A stretch of 64,000 nucleotides of DNA, from assembly GCA_011799875.1 (NCBI GenBank), contig CM022297.1:536271479-536335478 (forward strand). The letters are read 5' to 3'. The position numbers and the translations under genes were made by a program. Positions 1 through 11,304 of the stretch are shown in pieces. The notes beneath the pieces are model-generated. The model was given only the letters and a program-made list of their open reading frames with translations. It made no database searches and had not been told where the DNA came from. How positions within the stretch are numbered: position 1 is the first letter of the stretch; the number at the start of each line of letters is the position of its first letter. The stretch is from Thinopyrum elongatum (Eukaryota; Streptophyta; Magnoliopsida; Poales; Poaceae).

Positions 1-153
1 CATTCGAACCGGGACTGATGCCTGCCAAGCCCCGGCCGGCTTCTAGCCGCTCGAACTGGGACTAATGCTCGCATTGCATTAGTCCCGGTTCGTAGCGCGA
101 CCGGGACTATTGCTCCGATCCGGCTAGAACGAAAGCCCTGTTTTCTACTAGTG
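1..153. mobile_element. CACTA-type transposon terminal fragment
   Basis: The fragment ends in CTACTAGTG, preceded by a run reading AAAGCCCTGTTTTC, the same terminus seen in reverse at the start of the complete CACTA element at 48894. Inside are repeated AGTCCCGGTTCG-type subterminal motifs in both orientations, typical of this CACTA group. The left side runs off the window, so its length is unknown and no transposase is visible. The 3-bp target duplication cannot be tested without the other end. Confidence 0.75.
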
Positions 154-162
154 GGGGGTGAC

Positions 163-1275
163 TTTCTTGCATGGGCCCATGAATCTTCAGGCAATTACAC
201 TGTTAAGTCGGTCTACTGAGCTCTAGTGAACCACACAGAGCGTCAAGCTGTAGATGAAGGGCAGGCTACCGGGTCCTCAATTAATGATCAACAGTTGTGG
301 AATGCCATTTGGAAGTTAAATATGTTACAGAAAGTGAGAGTTTTTTGGTGGCGCGTTCTAAGGGGTATTCTTGCTGATGAGTGCACCCTTGTGCATTGCC
401 ATATTAGGCAAATTGGTCTTTGCAAGATCTGTATGGCCATGGATGAGGACCTAGAACATGCACTGTTGAATTGGTCAGACGTCAAGAGCTTTTGGGATGA
501 AGCACATGTGTTGTTTGATTCTCACATGCCACGGCTCCACCCTATACATGGGCTAAGGATATCACATGTGATGCTAGATTCACTGACGGAGAACGCACAA
601 TTGTGGTCTCGGTGAGGTGGTCCATTTGGTTTTCTCGGAACCGAATTACACATGATAACGTACGGGTAAATCCTACAAATTATGTGTGCCTCATCAGGGA
701 GACCCTAGCACTACTGGACATTCCTCGTCGACATGTGCTGGTGCTGGTTGAACATGGTTGGCGACCTCCTAAACCAAACTTGATAAAAATCAATACTGAT
801 GCTGTTATTCAGCAGGCTGACGGAAGGGGCGGGGCTGGTGGTGTTGCCTGCTCTTCATGCTCTTTTCATGGGGCTTGAAGCAAGTTTTGTAGGGAACGAC
901 ACATCCTCTTATACCAGAGACACTTGAGGTGCGAGAAGGTGTTATCTACTCCCTCCGTCCTATAATATAAGACATTTTTGACACTACAATGAGGTTTCAC
1001 AAATGTCATCCTAGAGACAAAGTCCTGGAGGTGGTAAACCTCTGGACCACGCCATGACTCGCGATCAGTTGTGGCTGCGTTACTTGTAGAAATTGGATAG
1101 CTAGCTAGTAGTTTTTCTTCTTTTGAAATTCAACATGTAATAAGATTAGCAAACAGTGCGGCTCATATCTGTCCAAACCTTACTTGCACGATTGACGTGA
1201 CTCCGAGTTGGATCGACGAAACTCCTAGATTCCTGTTCAGCCTGTTGGCTGATTGTTTCACGAATGCCTTTACTT
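163..1275 (+). pseudogene. LINE-type reverse-transcriptase zinc-binding / RNase H pseudogene
   Basis: From about 163 the frame reads a zf-RVT-like block: a VKSVY start, then FWWRVLRGILADECTL and CKICMAMDEDLEHAL with paired cysteines and histidine. An in-frame TGA lies at 217-219. A frameshift near 603 moves into a frame reading SIWFSRNRI and then WRPPKPNLIKINTDA, the first strand of an RNase H fold (the catalytic Asp follows NT). The end, near 1135-1274, reads LANSAAHICPNL and SWIDETPRFLFSLLADC, the usual C-terminus of the plant RVT_3 RNase H family. The middle is interrupted by half a Stowaway-like terminus at 949. This is a dead fragment of a non-LTR element or of a retro-derived RNase H gene. 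Confidence 0.7.
949..993. mobile_element. Half of a Stowaway-like MITE
   Basis: CTCCCTCCGTCC follows a TA dinucleotide and runs into TATAATATAAGACATTTTTG, matching the left arm of the complete MITE at 26220. No matching right arm is found, so only one terminus survives. Confidence 0.6.
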
Positions 1276-1317
1276 GAAAAAAGTTCTCGTTACTCCCTTG
1301 GAAAAAAAAAAGTCAGG

Positions 1318-2335
1318 GCAAGACCGGTCAGCAATCCATGTTGCCCCTGAATCGGTCCGAGGCTTCGTCGTCGGGATATTGGGGAAGTAGGGAAATTTTT
1401 TCTCAACGTCGTATCGCCGCCGAGAGGAACAGAAAGCCTAGCTAGAGGGAAAAATCGATATACATTTTTTGAGTAGCAGCTAAAGGGAAAGTCTATATAC
1501 GTTAATCTTTTTAGACAAAAAGGTCCATATACGTGTACTAGATGATAAAATAAATTGGGCATGTGCATATGGATATCGAATAGTGGGCTGGGAGAGGCCT
1601 CTTGTATCGGATTGTTTTGGGTTAAGAAAATGGGCCTCTGACGTCGGTTATTGTTTTTTTTATCAATGCATTGTACTCCGTTCAATTCTCAACCCTAAAC
1701 AAACTGCCTCTACCACTCGTAGCAGCAGCAACAGGGGTACCGGATGGAGAAAAAGGATGAAGGAGGAGGAGGAGGACCAGCACGTGATGGAGGGCCTCCA
1801 ACGATCTCATTCGAGAGATCATGTCGCTGGTGCCGTACCAGTCTCTATGCCGCTCAAAGTGCGTGTCGGTAGCGTGGCTCACGCTGTGTTCCGACCACGC
1901 TGTCCGTCGGATATCGCCGTAGACGCTCTCCGGTTTCTTTGGTCTCTCCCGCAGTGGCAGCGACCGTTTTGTCAACCTATCCGGGAGAGGCCGGCCGTTG
2001 GTCGACCCCTCTCTTTCTTTCCTGCACGGCTTCCAAAAAGTCAAGATCCTAAACCGCTGTTGCGGCATCCTCCTCTGCCACGGCATGCGAGCGGAGGGCG
2101 CGGAATACATTGTGTGCAACCCTGCAATCGAGGATATCTGGGTCGTGCTGCCTGTGCCTGATAGCCATGAGCCATTAGGAGCTCATGATTTCCGCACCAT
2201 CTGCTTGTGTTTCGACCCGGTTGTCCACTCTCGTTTCTCGGTGTTTTTCATCATTGATAATGGTCGTGACGTTACCATGATAGACGTCTACTCGTCGGAT
2301 ACCGGAGAATAGAGTTCCATGTCGATCCAATGGGG
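1318..2335. repeat. Segmental duplication, copy 1 (partner 9530-10745)
   Basis: From CAAGACCGGTCAGC to the end of the truncated F-box frame this block aligns with 9530-10745. Shared landmarks are GGCTTCGTCGTC, GATAAAATAAATTGGGC and CTCAACCCTAAAC. Copy 1 lacks about 200 bp that copy 2 holds between roughly 9880 and 10080, just upstream of the F-box start. The similarity stops abruptly at 2335, where Athila-like sequence begins. Confidence 0.8.
1787..2335 (+). pseudogene. Truncated F-box protein pseudogene (copy 1)
   Basis: The start ATGGAGGGCCTCC matches the start of the F-box gene at 10196. Two bases are missing about 12 nt downstream, so the F-box helix is read out of frame. The later frame (1998-2312) is clean and reads HGFQKVKILNRCCGILLCHG and DIWVVLPVPDSHEP. 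It ends at TAG where copy 2 has the TGG of a GDW triplet. The gene then breaks at 2335 into a gypsy retrotransposon, so the C-terminal F-box-associated region is absent. It is useful as an outgroup: it keeps GTGTGCAAC where copy 2 has lost one T. Confidence 0.8.
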
Positions 2336-2403
2336 TAAATTCCAATCAGACGGTTGAACAATAAGAGCAGTAATCAAAGCTTTTTTAAGTATTTCAAAGG
2401 CTT

Positions 2404-3554
2404 CTACATCATCATGAAAAACAAATGAAACATATTTTTACAAGGGATTAGTAAGAGGCCGATTTTAGAAATGTCCTTAATGAACCTTCTATAGAAACCA
2501 GCATGACCAAGAGAACATCTTATACCTTTAACATCTTTAGGACATGACATTTTTTCAATAGCATCTACTTTAGCTTTATCTAACTCAATGCCTCTTTCAG
2601 AAATTTTATGACCAAGACTATACATTCGTTCACCATGAAGTGACACTTCTCCTAGTTCAAGACAAGACTAGTTTCCCCACATCTCTAGAAAACTTTGTAA
2701 AGATTGTTCAAGCAGTCATCAAAAGAAGTTTCATAGATGGAGAAATCATCTATAAAGACCTCAAAAAAATTCTCATAGAAATCAGAAAATATGGTAGTCA
2801 TGCATCTTTGAAAGGTAGCAGGTGCATTACATAAATCAAATGGCATACATTTATAAGAAAAAGTTTCGAAAGGACAAGTAAAGGTAGTTTTCTCCTAATC
2901 TTCACGAGAGACATGTATTTGGGAGGTACCAGAATAACCATCTACGAAACAAAAAATATGTGTGTTAGATAATCTTTCTAACAATTGATCAATAAAGGGA
3001 AAATGATAATGATCTTTTCTAGTGGCCTTTTTAATTTTCTAAACCAATAACCATCCTATAACCAGTTACAAGTCTTTACGGGATAAGTTCATTTTTACCA
3101 TTAGAAACAACAGTAATGCTTCCATTCTTAGGGACACAATGAACATGACTTACCCATCTACTCTCAGCTATGAAATAAATTATACTTGCATCCAGAAGTT
3201 TTAGTATTTTTTTCTTACCACTTCCTTCATTTTAGGATTTAAGCGGCGTTGATGATCAACCACTAGTTTGGCATCTGGCTCCATATGAATTTTATGATGG
3301 CACATACTTGGGCTAATGCCCTTAAGATTGTCCAGAGTATATCCAATTGCGGCACGTTGTTTTCTTGGGGTTTTCAACAATCTCTTTTCTTCGTGCGCTG
3401 AAAGGTTAGAATTGGTAATAACATGATATATTTTCTTTTCATCAAGATAAGCATATTTTAATGTATTAGGGAGTTTCTTTATTTCAAATGCAGGATCACC
3501 CTTCGATGGTGGAGGATCTCCCAAAATTCCAACATTGCCTAAAGAATATTTCAT
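2404..3554 (-). pseudogene. Gypsy pol remnant (pre-RT, reverse transcriptase, RNase H start)
   Basis: Read on the minus strand, 3554-3201 gives LKYAYLDEKKIYHVI and VVDHQRRLNPKMKEVVRK, the conserved stretch just before the RT palm. The catalytic motif appears as FIDD at 2745-2756, followed by TSFDDCLNNL, with in-frame stops after it. 2646-2404 continues with GHKISERGIELDKAK and GHAGFYRRFIKDISKI, the RT-RNase H connection. Several stops and at least one frameshift separate these pieces. This reverse transcriptase would have copied the element RNA in virus-like particles; no product is possible now. Confidence 0.8.
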
Positions 3555-4602
3555 TTCTTTAATTCATATTCATATCATTCTCATGATCTAACAACTATTG
3601 CTCTAAAGGATCGGTAGGAGGTACAACAATAGAAGCAAGGCCAATAATCACATATTTATTTGGTAAATCTCTAGGATGATGTTGTTTGATGAACTTAGAA
3701 AAAATTAAACACATGTGACTCACCGTCAAACTTAACTTTAACCTTTTCTATAACACAATCAATTTCAGCATTAACAGTATTCATGAAGGGTCTACCAAAT
3801 ATAATGGGATAGAAATTATCTTGTTCAGATCCAAGTACTAAGAAATCATTAGTATATTTGATCTTACCACACAAGACTTCAACATCTCTTACAATCCCAA
3901 TCCCAAGTGGCGAAATGATATTCCTATTTGCAAGCTTAATAGTAACATCAATCTCTTCTATCTCAATAGGTCAAATATCATGCATAACTTCTTGACAGAG
4001 AGAAAAATGAATAACACTTATACTAGCACCAATATCACAAAAACCATGATAACAATGCTCTCAAATCTTAATAGAAATAACACGCATGCCAACAACCCTT
4101 TTATTTTTATCTATCTTATCTTGTTCATTTCTATCAGATTTGGCAATTCTAGCAGCATCAGCATCACGAAAATAAATAACATGTCCATCAATATTTTCAA
4201 CCAAAAGATCTTTAACCATGGTTATAGAGGGTTCTACTTTAATTTTTTCAAAATGCTTAGGTGCTTTAATCTAACTTTTATGAACCACAGTTGTAGCCTT
4301 AGAGTGCTCCTTAATTCTAACATGAAACGGAGGCTTTTCAATATAAACAGTGGGTATAACAGGATTATTAGAATAAGCTTGTATTTAAATTTTAGCAATA
4401 ATAGATTCTTCACAAATATCTTTAATGGGTTCATGATATTTAAGCCATTTATTTTTTAGGAAGATTAACATGAACAACAAAAGATTTACAAAATTTAAGA
4501 ACTATCTCAGTGTCAAGCCCATATTTTGCACTAAGCTCATGAGAAACATCTGTTTCTACAAAAGACTTAACTCAATCGTATTCAAGCTTTATACCTCACT
4601 TT

Positions 4603-4935
4603 TTAGTATTTACCTTTGTCGACCTTCCAATCTTCAAAGTTGAGTTTAATTCTTTCAATAAGATCCCAGTTGAATTCAATTTTTTTGCTTGAGAAAGAAC
4701 CTGCAGTAGAAGAATCCATCATTTCTTTATCGCAACGAGAAATCCCAGCACAAAAGTTTTGAACAATAATATCTCTCAAGAGCTCATGATTGGGGAATTT
4801 GAGCATTAAATCCTTAAGCCTCCCCAAAGCTTGAGAGATACTTTCTCCTTCACGTAGCCAAAAATTATAAATGTAATTCCGGTCACGGTGAACCAAGTGC
4901 ATAGGATAATATTTTCGATGGAATTCCAGTTTCAA
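4603..4935 (-). pseudogene. Gypsy gag remnant (retrotransposon gag domain)
   Basis: The frame reads FHRKYYPMHLVHRDRNYIYN, REGESISQALGRLKDL and CPNH-like FPNHELLRDIIVQNFCAGI, which fit the PF03732-type gag capsid domain of Athila/Tat elements. It is open for 110 codons but is cut off from the rest of the polyprotein by stops on both sides. Confidence 0.7.
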
Positions 4936-5111
4936 TCGATTCTAGTCCCATGAGTAAGGATCATCCAATAGCATATACCATTCCAATGCTTTTTCCATCA
5001 AAAGATAAAGGGAATAACTTTCCTTTTACTTCATCCCTCGATAATCCTGTAAGATTAAATAATCCACATAGTTCATCTATAAGAAGTAAGTGCATATCAG
5101 GATGAACGGGT

Positions 5112-6875
5112 TGAAGGAAATATGCCCTAAAGGCAATAATAAAGTTGTTATTTTATATTTCCTTATTCATGATAAATGTTTATTATCCATGCTAGAATTG
5201 TATTAACCGGAAACTTGATACATGTGTGGGTACATAGACAAAACACCGTGTCCCTAGTAAGCCTCTACTAGACTAGCTCATTAATCAAAGATGGTTAAGT
5301 TTCCTAACCATAGACATGTGTTGTCATTTGATGAACGGGATCACATCATTAGGAGAATGATGTGATGGACATGAACCATCCGTTAGCTTAGCATATTGAT
5401 CGTTCAATTTTATTGCTATAGCTTTCTTCATGTCATATACATATTCCTTTGACTATGAGATTATGCAACTCCCGGATACCGGAGGAATACCTTGTGTGCT
5501 ATAAAACGTCACAACGTAACTGGGTGATTATAAAGATGCTCTACAGGTATCTCCGAAGGTGTTTGTTGGGTTGGCATAGATCGAGATTAGGATTTGTCAC
5601 TCCGAGTATCGGAGAGGTATCTCTGGGCCCTCTCGGTAATACACATCATAAGAAGCCTTGCAAGCAAAGTGACTAATGAGTTAGTTGCGGGATGATGTAT
5701 TACGGAACGAGTAAAGAGACTTGCCGGTAACGAGATTGAACTAGGTATGAAGATACCGACGATCGAATCTCGGGCAAGTAACATACCGATGACAAAGGGA
5801 ATAACGTATATTATCATAACGGTTTGACCGATAAAGATCTTCGTAGAATATGTAGGAGCCAATATGAGCATCCAGGTTCCGCTATTGGTTATTGACCGGA
5901 GAGGTGTCTCGGTCATGTCTACATAGTTCTCAAACCCGTAGGGTCCGCACGCTTAACGTTCGATGACGATTTTGTATTATATGAGTTATGTGATTTGGTG
6001 ACCGAATGTTGTTCGGAGTCCCGGATGAGATGACGGGCATGACGAGGAGTCTCGAAATGGTTGAGAGGTAAAGATTCATATATAGGACGATGATATTCAG
6101 ACACCGGAAGTGTTCCGGGGTGTACCGGGTACATATCGGGTCACCGGAAGGGGTTCCGGGCACCCCTCGGCAAAGATATGGGCCTAATGGGCCAAGAGGG
6201 GAAACGCAGCAGCCAGTAGGAGCTGCTACGCCCCCCATATGGGCCGCACCTGAGGTAAAGGAAAGGGGAGAAGAGAGAAGGAAGGGGAGGGATTCGGCCT
6301 CCCCCTTCCTTCCCTCCTCCCTCCTCTTTCCTTCCCCTTCCGGTGGATATGGTAAGGGGGGAGGCCGAATTGGGAGGCGCCCAAGTAGGACTCCTCCTAC
6401 TTGGGGCGCCCCCTTGGCTGCCTCTCCTCCCCTCCAACCTATATATATGAGGGGGGGGGGCACCGCTAGAACACACACCAACAATTGTTAGCCGTGTGCG
6501 GCGCCCTCCTCCACAGTTTACGCCTCCGGTCATATTCACGAGTGCTTAGGCAAAGCCCTGCGCGGATCACTTCACCATCACCGTCACCACGCCATCGTGC
6601 TGACGGAACTCTCCCTCGACACTTTGCTGGATCAAGAGTTCGAGGGACGTCATCGAGCTGAACGTGTGCAGAACTCGGAGGTGCCGTACGTTCGGTGCTT
6701 GATCGGTCGGAACGAGAAGAAGTTCGACTACATCAACCGCGTTAACAAACGCTTCCGCTTTCGGTCTACGAGGGTACGTGGACACACTCTCCCCCTCTCG
6801 TTGCTATGCATCTCTTAGATAGATCTTGCGTGAGCGTAGGATTTTTTTTTAAATTGCATGCTACGTTTCCCAACA
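5112..6875 (+). mobile_element. Solo LTR of an Angela/BARE-type copia element
   Basis: Starts TGAAGGAAATATGCCC and ends GCTACGTTTCCCAACA, so it has TG...CA ends and the typical Angela/BARE1 terminus. The flanks are CGGGT (5107-5111) and CGGTT (6876-6880), a 5-bp target duplication with one mismatch. Athila-like sequence continues on both sides. At 1,764 bp it matches the LTRs of the full copia element at 32825-45608, in opposite orientation. It has no internal region, so it arose by LTR-LTR recombination. Confidence 0.88.
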
Positions 6876-7106
6876 CGGTTGCATCTACTGCATAGGAATT
6901 AGCATGAAATCTTTGCATAATACGAATAGGAATTTCGTAATAAATAGTTTCAGTAGGTGGCGGCTCATATCTTACCACTTGTGCACGTGGCATCAACACC
7001 CCGAACAAGCCTCTCAAAGGATGGTTTTTCATAATAGCAAATAGATAAAATTCAGCACGTATAATAAAAGTGTACTTGCGAAATTCCACTACCAAGAGCG
7101 CTACAC

Positions 7107-7124
7107 ACCCCGGCAATGGCGCCA
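7107..7124 (-). other. Primer-binding site of the Athila-like element (tRNA-Asp type)
   Basis: The plus strand reads ACCCCGGCAATGGCGCCA, which equals the 3' end of plant tRNA-Asp at 16 of 18 positions. It lies 11 bp from the inner LTR edge, as expected for the minus-strand element. Confidence 0.75.
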
Positions 7125-7135
7125 GAAAAGAGTCT

Positions 7136-8631
7136 TGATGACTCACAAGTATAGGGGACCAATCATATACCTTTCTCTAAGTAAGAGTGTCGAACCCAAC
7201 AAGAAGCAGAAGGAATTGATATGCAGTTTTCAGCAAGGTTTTTCTGCAAGTGCTGTAAGATAGTTTTGATAGATAGTGTGATAGCAATATAACTGGTAAC
7301 AAGTAAGAAGTAACAAAAGTATCAAGGTGCAACAAGTGGCCCAATCCTTAATTTTTCTAAGGTCAAGCCGATGATACTTCTTATAGTGATTAAAATGTTC
7401 TTGAGGACACACGGGAATATTGCCGAGTTACTTTCACTACAATTCGTTGACTTCGCATTTATTTTCTTGATAAGTGTTATGTGGGCGGACCGGAGCAAGG
7501 TAATGCCCTTACTAGAACAAATACCTACTTAGGAATATACTCTTCATGAAAGCATCCGCAAATATAAGAGAAGTAATTAAGATAAATCTAATCATGGCAT
7601 TAAACACGTGGATCCCAAAACAACCCCTCTTGGAACAATTCATAAACTAGGATTTATGTTTCTATCACTCCCACAACCCATCATCTACAAACTAATTTCA
7701 CAATGCCTTCCCCTAGGCCCAAAGTGGTGAAGTTTCATGTAGTCTACGTTCACATAACACCACTAGAGGAAGAAGAACACAACATAATATCAAAACATTG
7801 AACGGTGATCAACTTCACATGATTACTAGTAACAATACTTCTCCCATGTCCTCAATAACAAATACAACTACTCACAACTCATCATATTGCTCATGATCGG
7901 AGGGTATAAATAAATTAATAATCTGAACATAATAATCTTCCACCAAGTAAACCAACAAGCATTAACTACAAGGTGTAATGAACACTACTAGCACCCGCAT
8001 GTACCAATTTGAGGTTTCATACAAAGATAGATAACAAGAGATGAACTAGGGTTTATAGATGAGACGGTGCTGGTAAAGATGATGATTCCCAATGAGGAGT
8101 GTGTTGGTGATGATGAAAGCTTGGATTCCCCCCTCTAGGAGGGAAGTATCCGGCGGAATCACTCCACCGGAGAGAAAAAGTGCTCCTGCTCTGATTCCGC
8201 CTCGAGACGGCGACGGAAAGTCCCAAAAGTGTTCTCTTTGTTTTTTCGAGGGAAAATGGCAATATATAGCAGAAGAATGTCGGGAGGGGACCCATGATGG
8301 CCCCACAAGCCCAGATGGCGCGGCCTGCGTGGTGGTCGCGCCCCTGCCCTTATGGGCCCCCTTGGATCTTCTTCGGAGTACTTCTTTGGTCCAGTATTTT
8401 TTTCTTCCAAAATAAATCTCCAGAAAATTTTGCTTCATTTTGAGCTCCGGAGAATTGCTATCTCTGTTGTAGATTTTTCTGGTCAGAATTCCAGCTGCCG
8501 GTAATCCCCCTCCTTCGATGTATCTTGCATTTTAATAGAGAAAAGACATTAGAATTGCATCATAATATGAAATATAGCATCAAAATAAGATAAATAATAG
8601 TAAGAAATAATGATACAAAATGGACGTATCA
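7136..8631 (-). repeat. 5' LTR of the Athila-like element
   Basis: On the minus strand it begins TGATACGTCCATTTTGTATC and ends near GTGAGTCATCA, just before the primer-binding site. Length is about 1.5 kb. The GC-richer stretch at 8130-8400 carries only fortuitous open frames on both strands. Its inner edge could be 3 bp different (TG at 7136 or 7139). Confidence 0.8.
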
Positions 8632-8899
8632 CAGATCATTTTTTCACCCGGCACTGCTGCATAACACAGAAGTGGCGGGCCCTTCATTCTTGCCCGCCAC
8701 TGCTGTTTTTGGTCTGCGAGCAAATTTGTAAGAGTTTAGGAGTGGCGGGTGGTAATTTACACCGCCAGTGGCGTGCACACACGAGTGGCGGGCAAATAAT
8801 TTTGCCGGCAACTGGAATTTTTCGAAAATAGCTATGGCGGGTTTCTTGCCACCCCCACCACTAATTTGAGGCCACCTATAAGCCTTTTTCCTAGTAGTG
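8632..8899. mobile_element. CACTA terminal fragment with GTGGCGGGC repeats
   Basis: It ends CTTTTTCCTAGTAGTG, the reverse of a CACTACTAGGAAAAAG terminus. AGTGGCGGG or its complement recurs at least five times in 230 bp, as subterminal repeats do in CACTA elements. The left part is lost at the Athila LTR. Confidence 0.65.
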
Positions 8900-9041
8900 G
8901 CGATCTAGATCTAATCTCCATAGATGATATTGGATTTTGGTTTCTTAGGAAGAAATTTTGATTTCTACTATGTTTTCCAACATGAAGATGAAAATAGAAT
9001 AATAACGTCTTTATTATGGCCCGGAAGGCATATTTCCAACA
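8900..9041 (-). repeat. Copia LTR end fragment
   Basis: On the minus strand it starts TGTTGGAAATATGCCTTCCG, close to the 5' terminus of Angela-group LTRs, then runs about 140 bp before abutting the CACTA terminus. Confidence 0.5.
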
Positions 9042-9089
9042 CATATTTCTATAATTTTTAGCCAAATGGATGATGATTTTGTGAACCTG

Positions 9090-9497
9090 TCATACAATGC
9101 TAGCACAACGGCACTGCCCTGGAAGGGCCATGGTCTTCCTTCCATCACCCTCTCCCAATCCGCTAGGCGGAAGAATTGCATGAAATGAAGGTTGTTGTCT
9201 AGCGGATGAATCGTGACGTCCTAAGCAAGATCCCACGCCGATCACAGATTCCTGTAAAACCACTACTGGCTGTAAGCCTTGTCTATGTGTACCCGCACCA
9301 TTGCCATCCAGCGGGTAGCCGTTGGCGGCGTCATCTCCTCTTGCTAAAAAAACTTCGTCATCAAGATCCTCCTCATGTAAACCGAGCTCTTTCATCATGG
9401 CCTCCACCTCGCATGAGTCCGTCCCCGACCTTGACGCTCGATGGTCCATGATCAAACTGAAAACCCTAACCCGGAGTAGAAGACAAACAGGCACCAA
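9090..9497 (-). pseudogene. Possible LINE ORF1 N-terminal fragment
   Basis: The open frame contains EVEAMMKELGLHEEDLDDEV, which resembles the acidic N-terminus of grass LINE ORF1 / DUF4283 zinc-knuckle proteins. Neither a DUF4283 core nor a CCHC knuckle follows. It lies just upstream of the duplicated block. Function is not claimed; it could be a chance frame. Confidence 0.3.
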
Positions 9498-9529
9498 CCT
9501 TTGTTCTATCCAAACCTTCCAAACAATTA

Positions 9530-10745
9530 GGCCAAGACCAGACAGCGATCCATGATTGCCCGTGAATCGGTCCTAGGCTTCGTCGTCAGGATATTGGGGA
9601 ACAAGGAAGAATTTCTAAATGTCGGCGCATCGCCCTGGAGATGACTAGAAACCCTAGCTAGAGGGGAAAATCGATATACGTTTTTTTAGTAACAGTTAGA
9701 GGGATAAGTCTTTATACATTTATTTTTTAGACAAAAACGTATATGTACTACGTTTTTTTAGCATAAAAAGTGTTTATTTTTAACACTAGATGATAAAATA
9801 AATTGGGCCTATGGATATGGGATAGTGGGCTGGGAAAGGCCTGTGATGCCCATCCAGACGACTATTCGGTTATTGTATTTTTTTTATCAAATCTGGCCGT
9901 TTGCCTAAAAAAAAAATTCAAAGCTGGCTGTACTTCGTGCCGTCTCCGATCCAAATTCCCCGCGCCGTTCGGCTTCAGATCGATCGCTGCCTTCGCCGCC
10001 ATCTCGTTCATCGCCGAGCCTCAGGTCTGCTGCCCATCTCTCCCTTCTAATCTTGAGAGAGAGACATGCATCCGGGAGGAGCGGATCTCAATTCTCAACC
10101 CTAAACGAACTGCCTCTACCACTCAGCTGCAACAGCCCGGGTACACGGGATGAAGAAAAGGAGGAAGAACGAGGGAGGGGGGGGGGGGGGGGGCAATGGA
10201 GGGCCTCCCCAATGACCTCCTTCGAGAGATCCTGTCGCGGGTGCCGTACCAGTCTCTGTGCCGCTCAAAGTGCGTGTCGGCAGTGTGGCTCGCGATGTGT
10301 TCCGACCCCGCCGTCCGTCGGAGATCGCCGCAGACGCTCTCCGGTTTCTTCGGCCTCTCCTGCAGCGGCAGCAGCTGTTTCGTCAACCTTTCTGGGAGAG
10401 GCCGGTCGCTGGTCGACCCTTCTCTTCCTTTCATGCACGGCTTCGAAAACGTCAAGCTCCTAAACTGCTGCGGCGGCATCCTTCTCTGCCACGGCATGCG
10501 AGCGGAGTGCGCGGAATACATTGTGGCAACCCTGCAACCGAGGAGATCTGGGCCGTGCTGCCTGTGCCTGATAGACATGAGACACCACGCCCTCATGCTT
10601 ACCGCACCATCTGCTTGTGTTTCGACCCGGTCGTCCCCTCTCGCTTCGCGGTGTTTGTCATCATTGATAATGGTCGCGACATTACCATGATAGAGGTCTA
10701 CTCGTCGGATACCGGAGACTGGACTTCCATGTCGAGCCGATGGGG
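9530..10745. repeat. Segmental duplication, copy 2 (partner 1318-2335)
   Basis: Same order of landmarks as copy 1, but with the extra segment of about 200 bp (GTGCCGTCTCCGATCC to GGAGGAGCGGAT) before the F-box start. It probably holds the 5' leader and promoter of the F-box gene. A 17-nt G run sits just before the ATG at 10196. Confidence 0.8.
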
Positions 10746-11304
10746 TCACCGTATTCTGTTGTATAACTATGAACCAGGATACTTCTTCTTAAATGGTACT
10801 CTGCATTCGGTTGCCTTTGATTCTCGCGTGGAGACATTTGACTCAAATGATAAACCTATAACTATGGTGGTTACGATGGACACGGGCGGGAATACTTGGA
10901 GGACAACTCGACAACCGCCCATAGCTGAATTTACTTTCATTGGGTTCTCTCAGGGACGCTTACATGGTATTGAGATGGAAGATGGTGGTGGTTACCGGAT
11001 ATCAGTCTGGATTCTCGAGGATTATGCTAGTGGAGAATGGACCTTAAAGCACACAACCAGTATGCAGGAGCTGCTAGGAAGGCCTTGTATAAAGCACAAA
11101 GAGTGCTACGTCTTTGTTGCACTCCATCGAGAACGTAACCTGCTTTTTCTTAATGGTGGGATGGAACCGGAACATACACTTATGTCGTATGATATGGATA
11201 CCCAGAAGTTGCATGTTATCTGCAATCTTGAAGATTATGAGATGCAACATTTTCGACCTTACATTCCCTGCTTTGTGGAATGGCGGCCGTCAAATGCTCC
11301 CTGA
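10196..11304 (+). pseudogene. F-box protein gene with a one-base frameshift (copy 2)
   Basis: The N-terminus reads MEGLPNDLLREILSRVPYQS and CRSKCVSAVW, a clear F-box helix set that would bind SKP1 in an SCF ubiquitin ligase. The frame continues to AEYIV near 10525, then one T is missing relative to copy 1 (GTGTGCAAC became GTGGCAAC). Reading resumes in the +2 frame with NPATEEIWAVLPVPDRHE, then a long F-box-associated region: IDNGRDITMIEVYSSDTGDW, FLNGTLHSVAFDS, FSQGRLHGIEMEDGGGY and NLLFLNGG, ending in TGA after RPSNAP. Apart from that base the gene is intact (about 369 codons, no intron), so it is either a very recent pseudogene or an assembly error. Confidence 0.75.

Larger units (their letters stand above)
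2336..8631 (-). mobile_element. Truncated Ty3/gypsy retrotransposon, Athila-like, with nested solo LTR
   Basis: On the minus strand the order is 5' LTR (8631-7136), primer-binding site (7124-7107), gag (about 4935-4603), pre-RT and RT (3554-2650), and the start of RNase H (about 2336-2450), where it is cut off. The RNase H start reads LKKALITALIVQPSDWNL. The 3' part and the second LTR are missing. A solo copia LTR (5112-6875) splits the gag region. Many stops and frameshifts show it is dead. Assignment to the Athila lineage rests on the RT text (HKISERGIELDKAKVDAIEK) and a tRNA-Asp-type primer site; I could not search a repeat library. Confidence 0.8.

Noticed and set aside
3980..4459. 159-codon plus-strand frame rich in Asn, Ile and Phe
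   Set aside because: It is the antisense of degraded gypsy gag/protease sequence; its composition reflects AT-rich reverse complement.
6090..6539. ORFs on both strands inside the solo copia LTR, repeated at 33174-33611 and 39926-40213
   Set aside because: They are GC-rich LTR sequence shared by all copies of the family; no known protein lies in these LTRs.
8053..8438. Overlapping plus and minus frames near 8.0-8.4 kb
   Set aside because: They lie within the GC-rich part of the Athila-like LTR and match no protein family I know.
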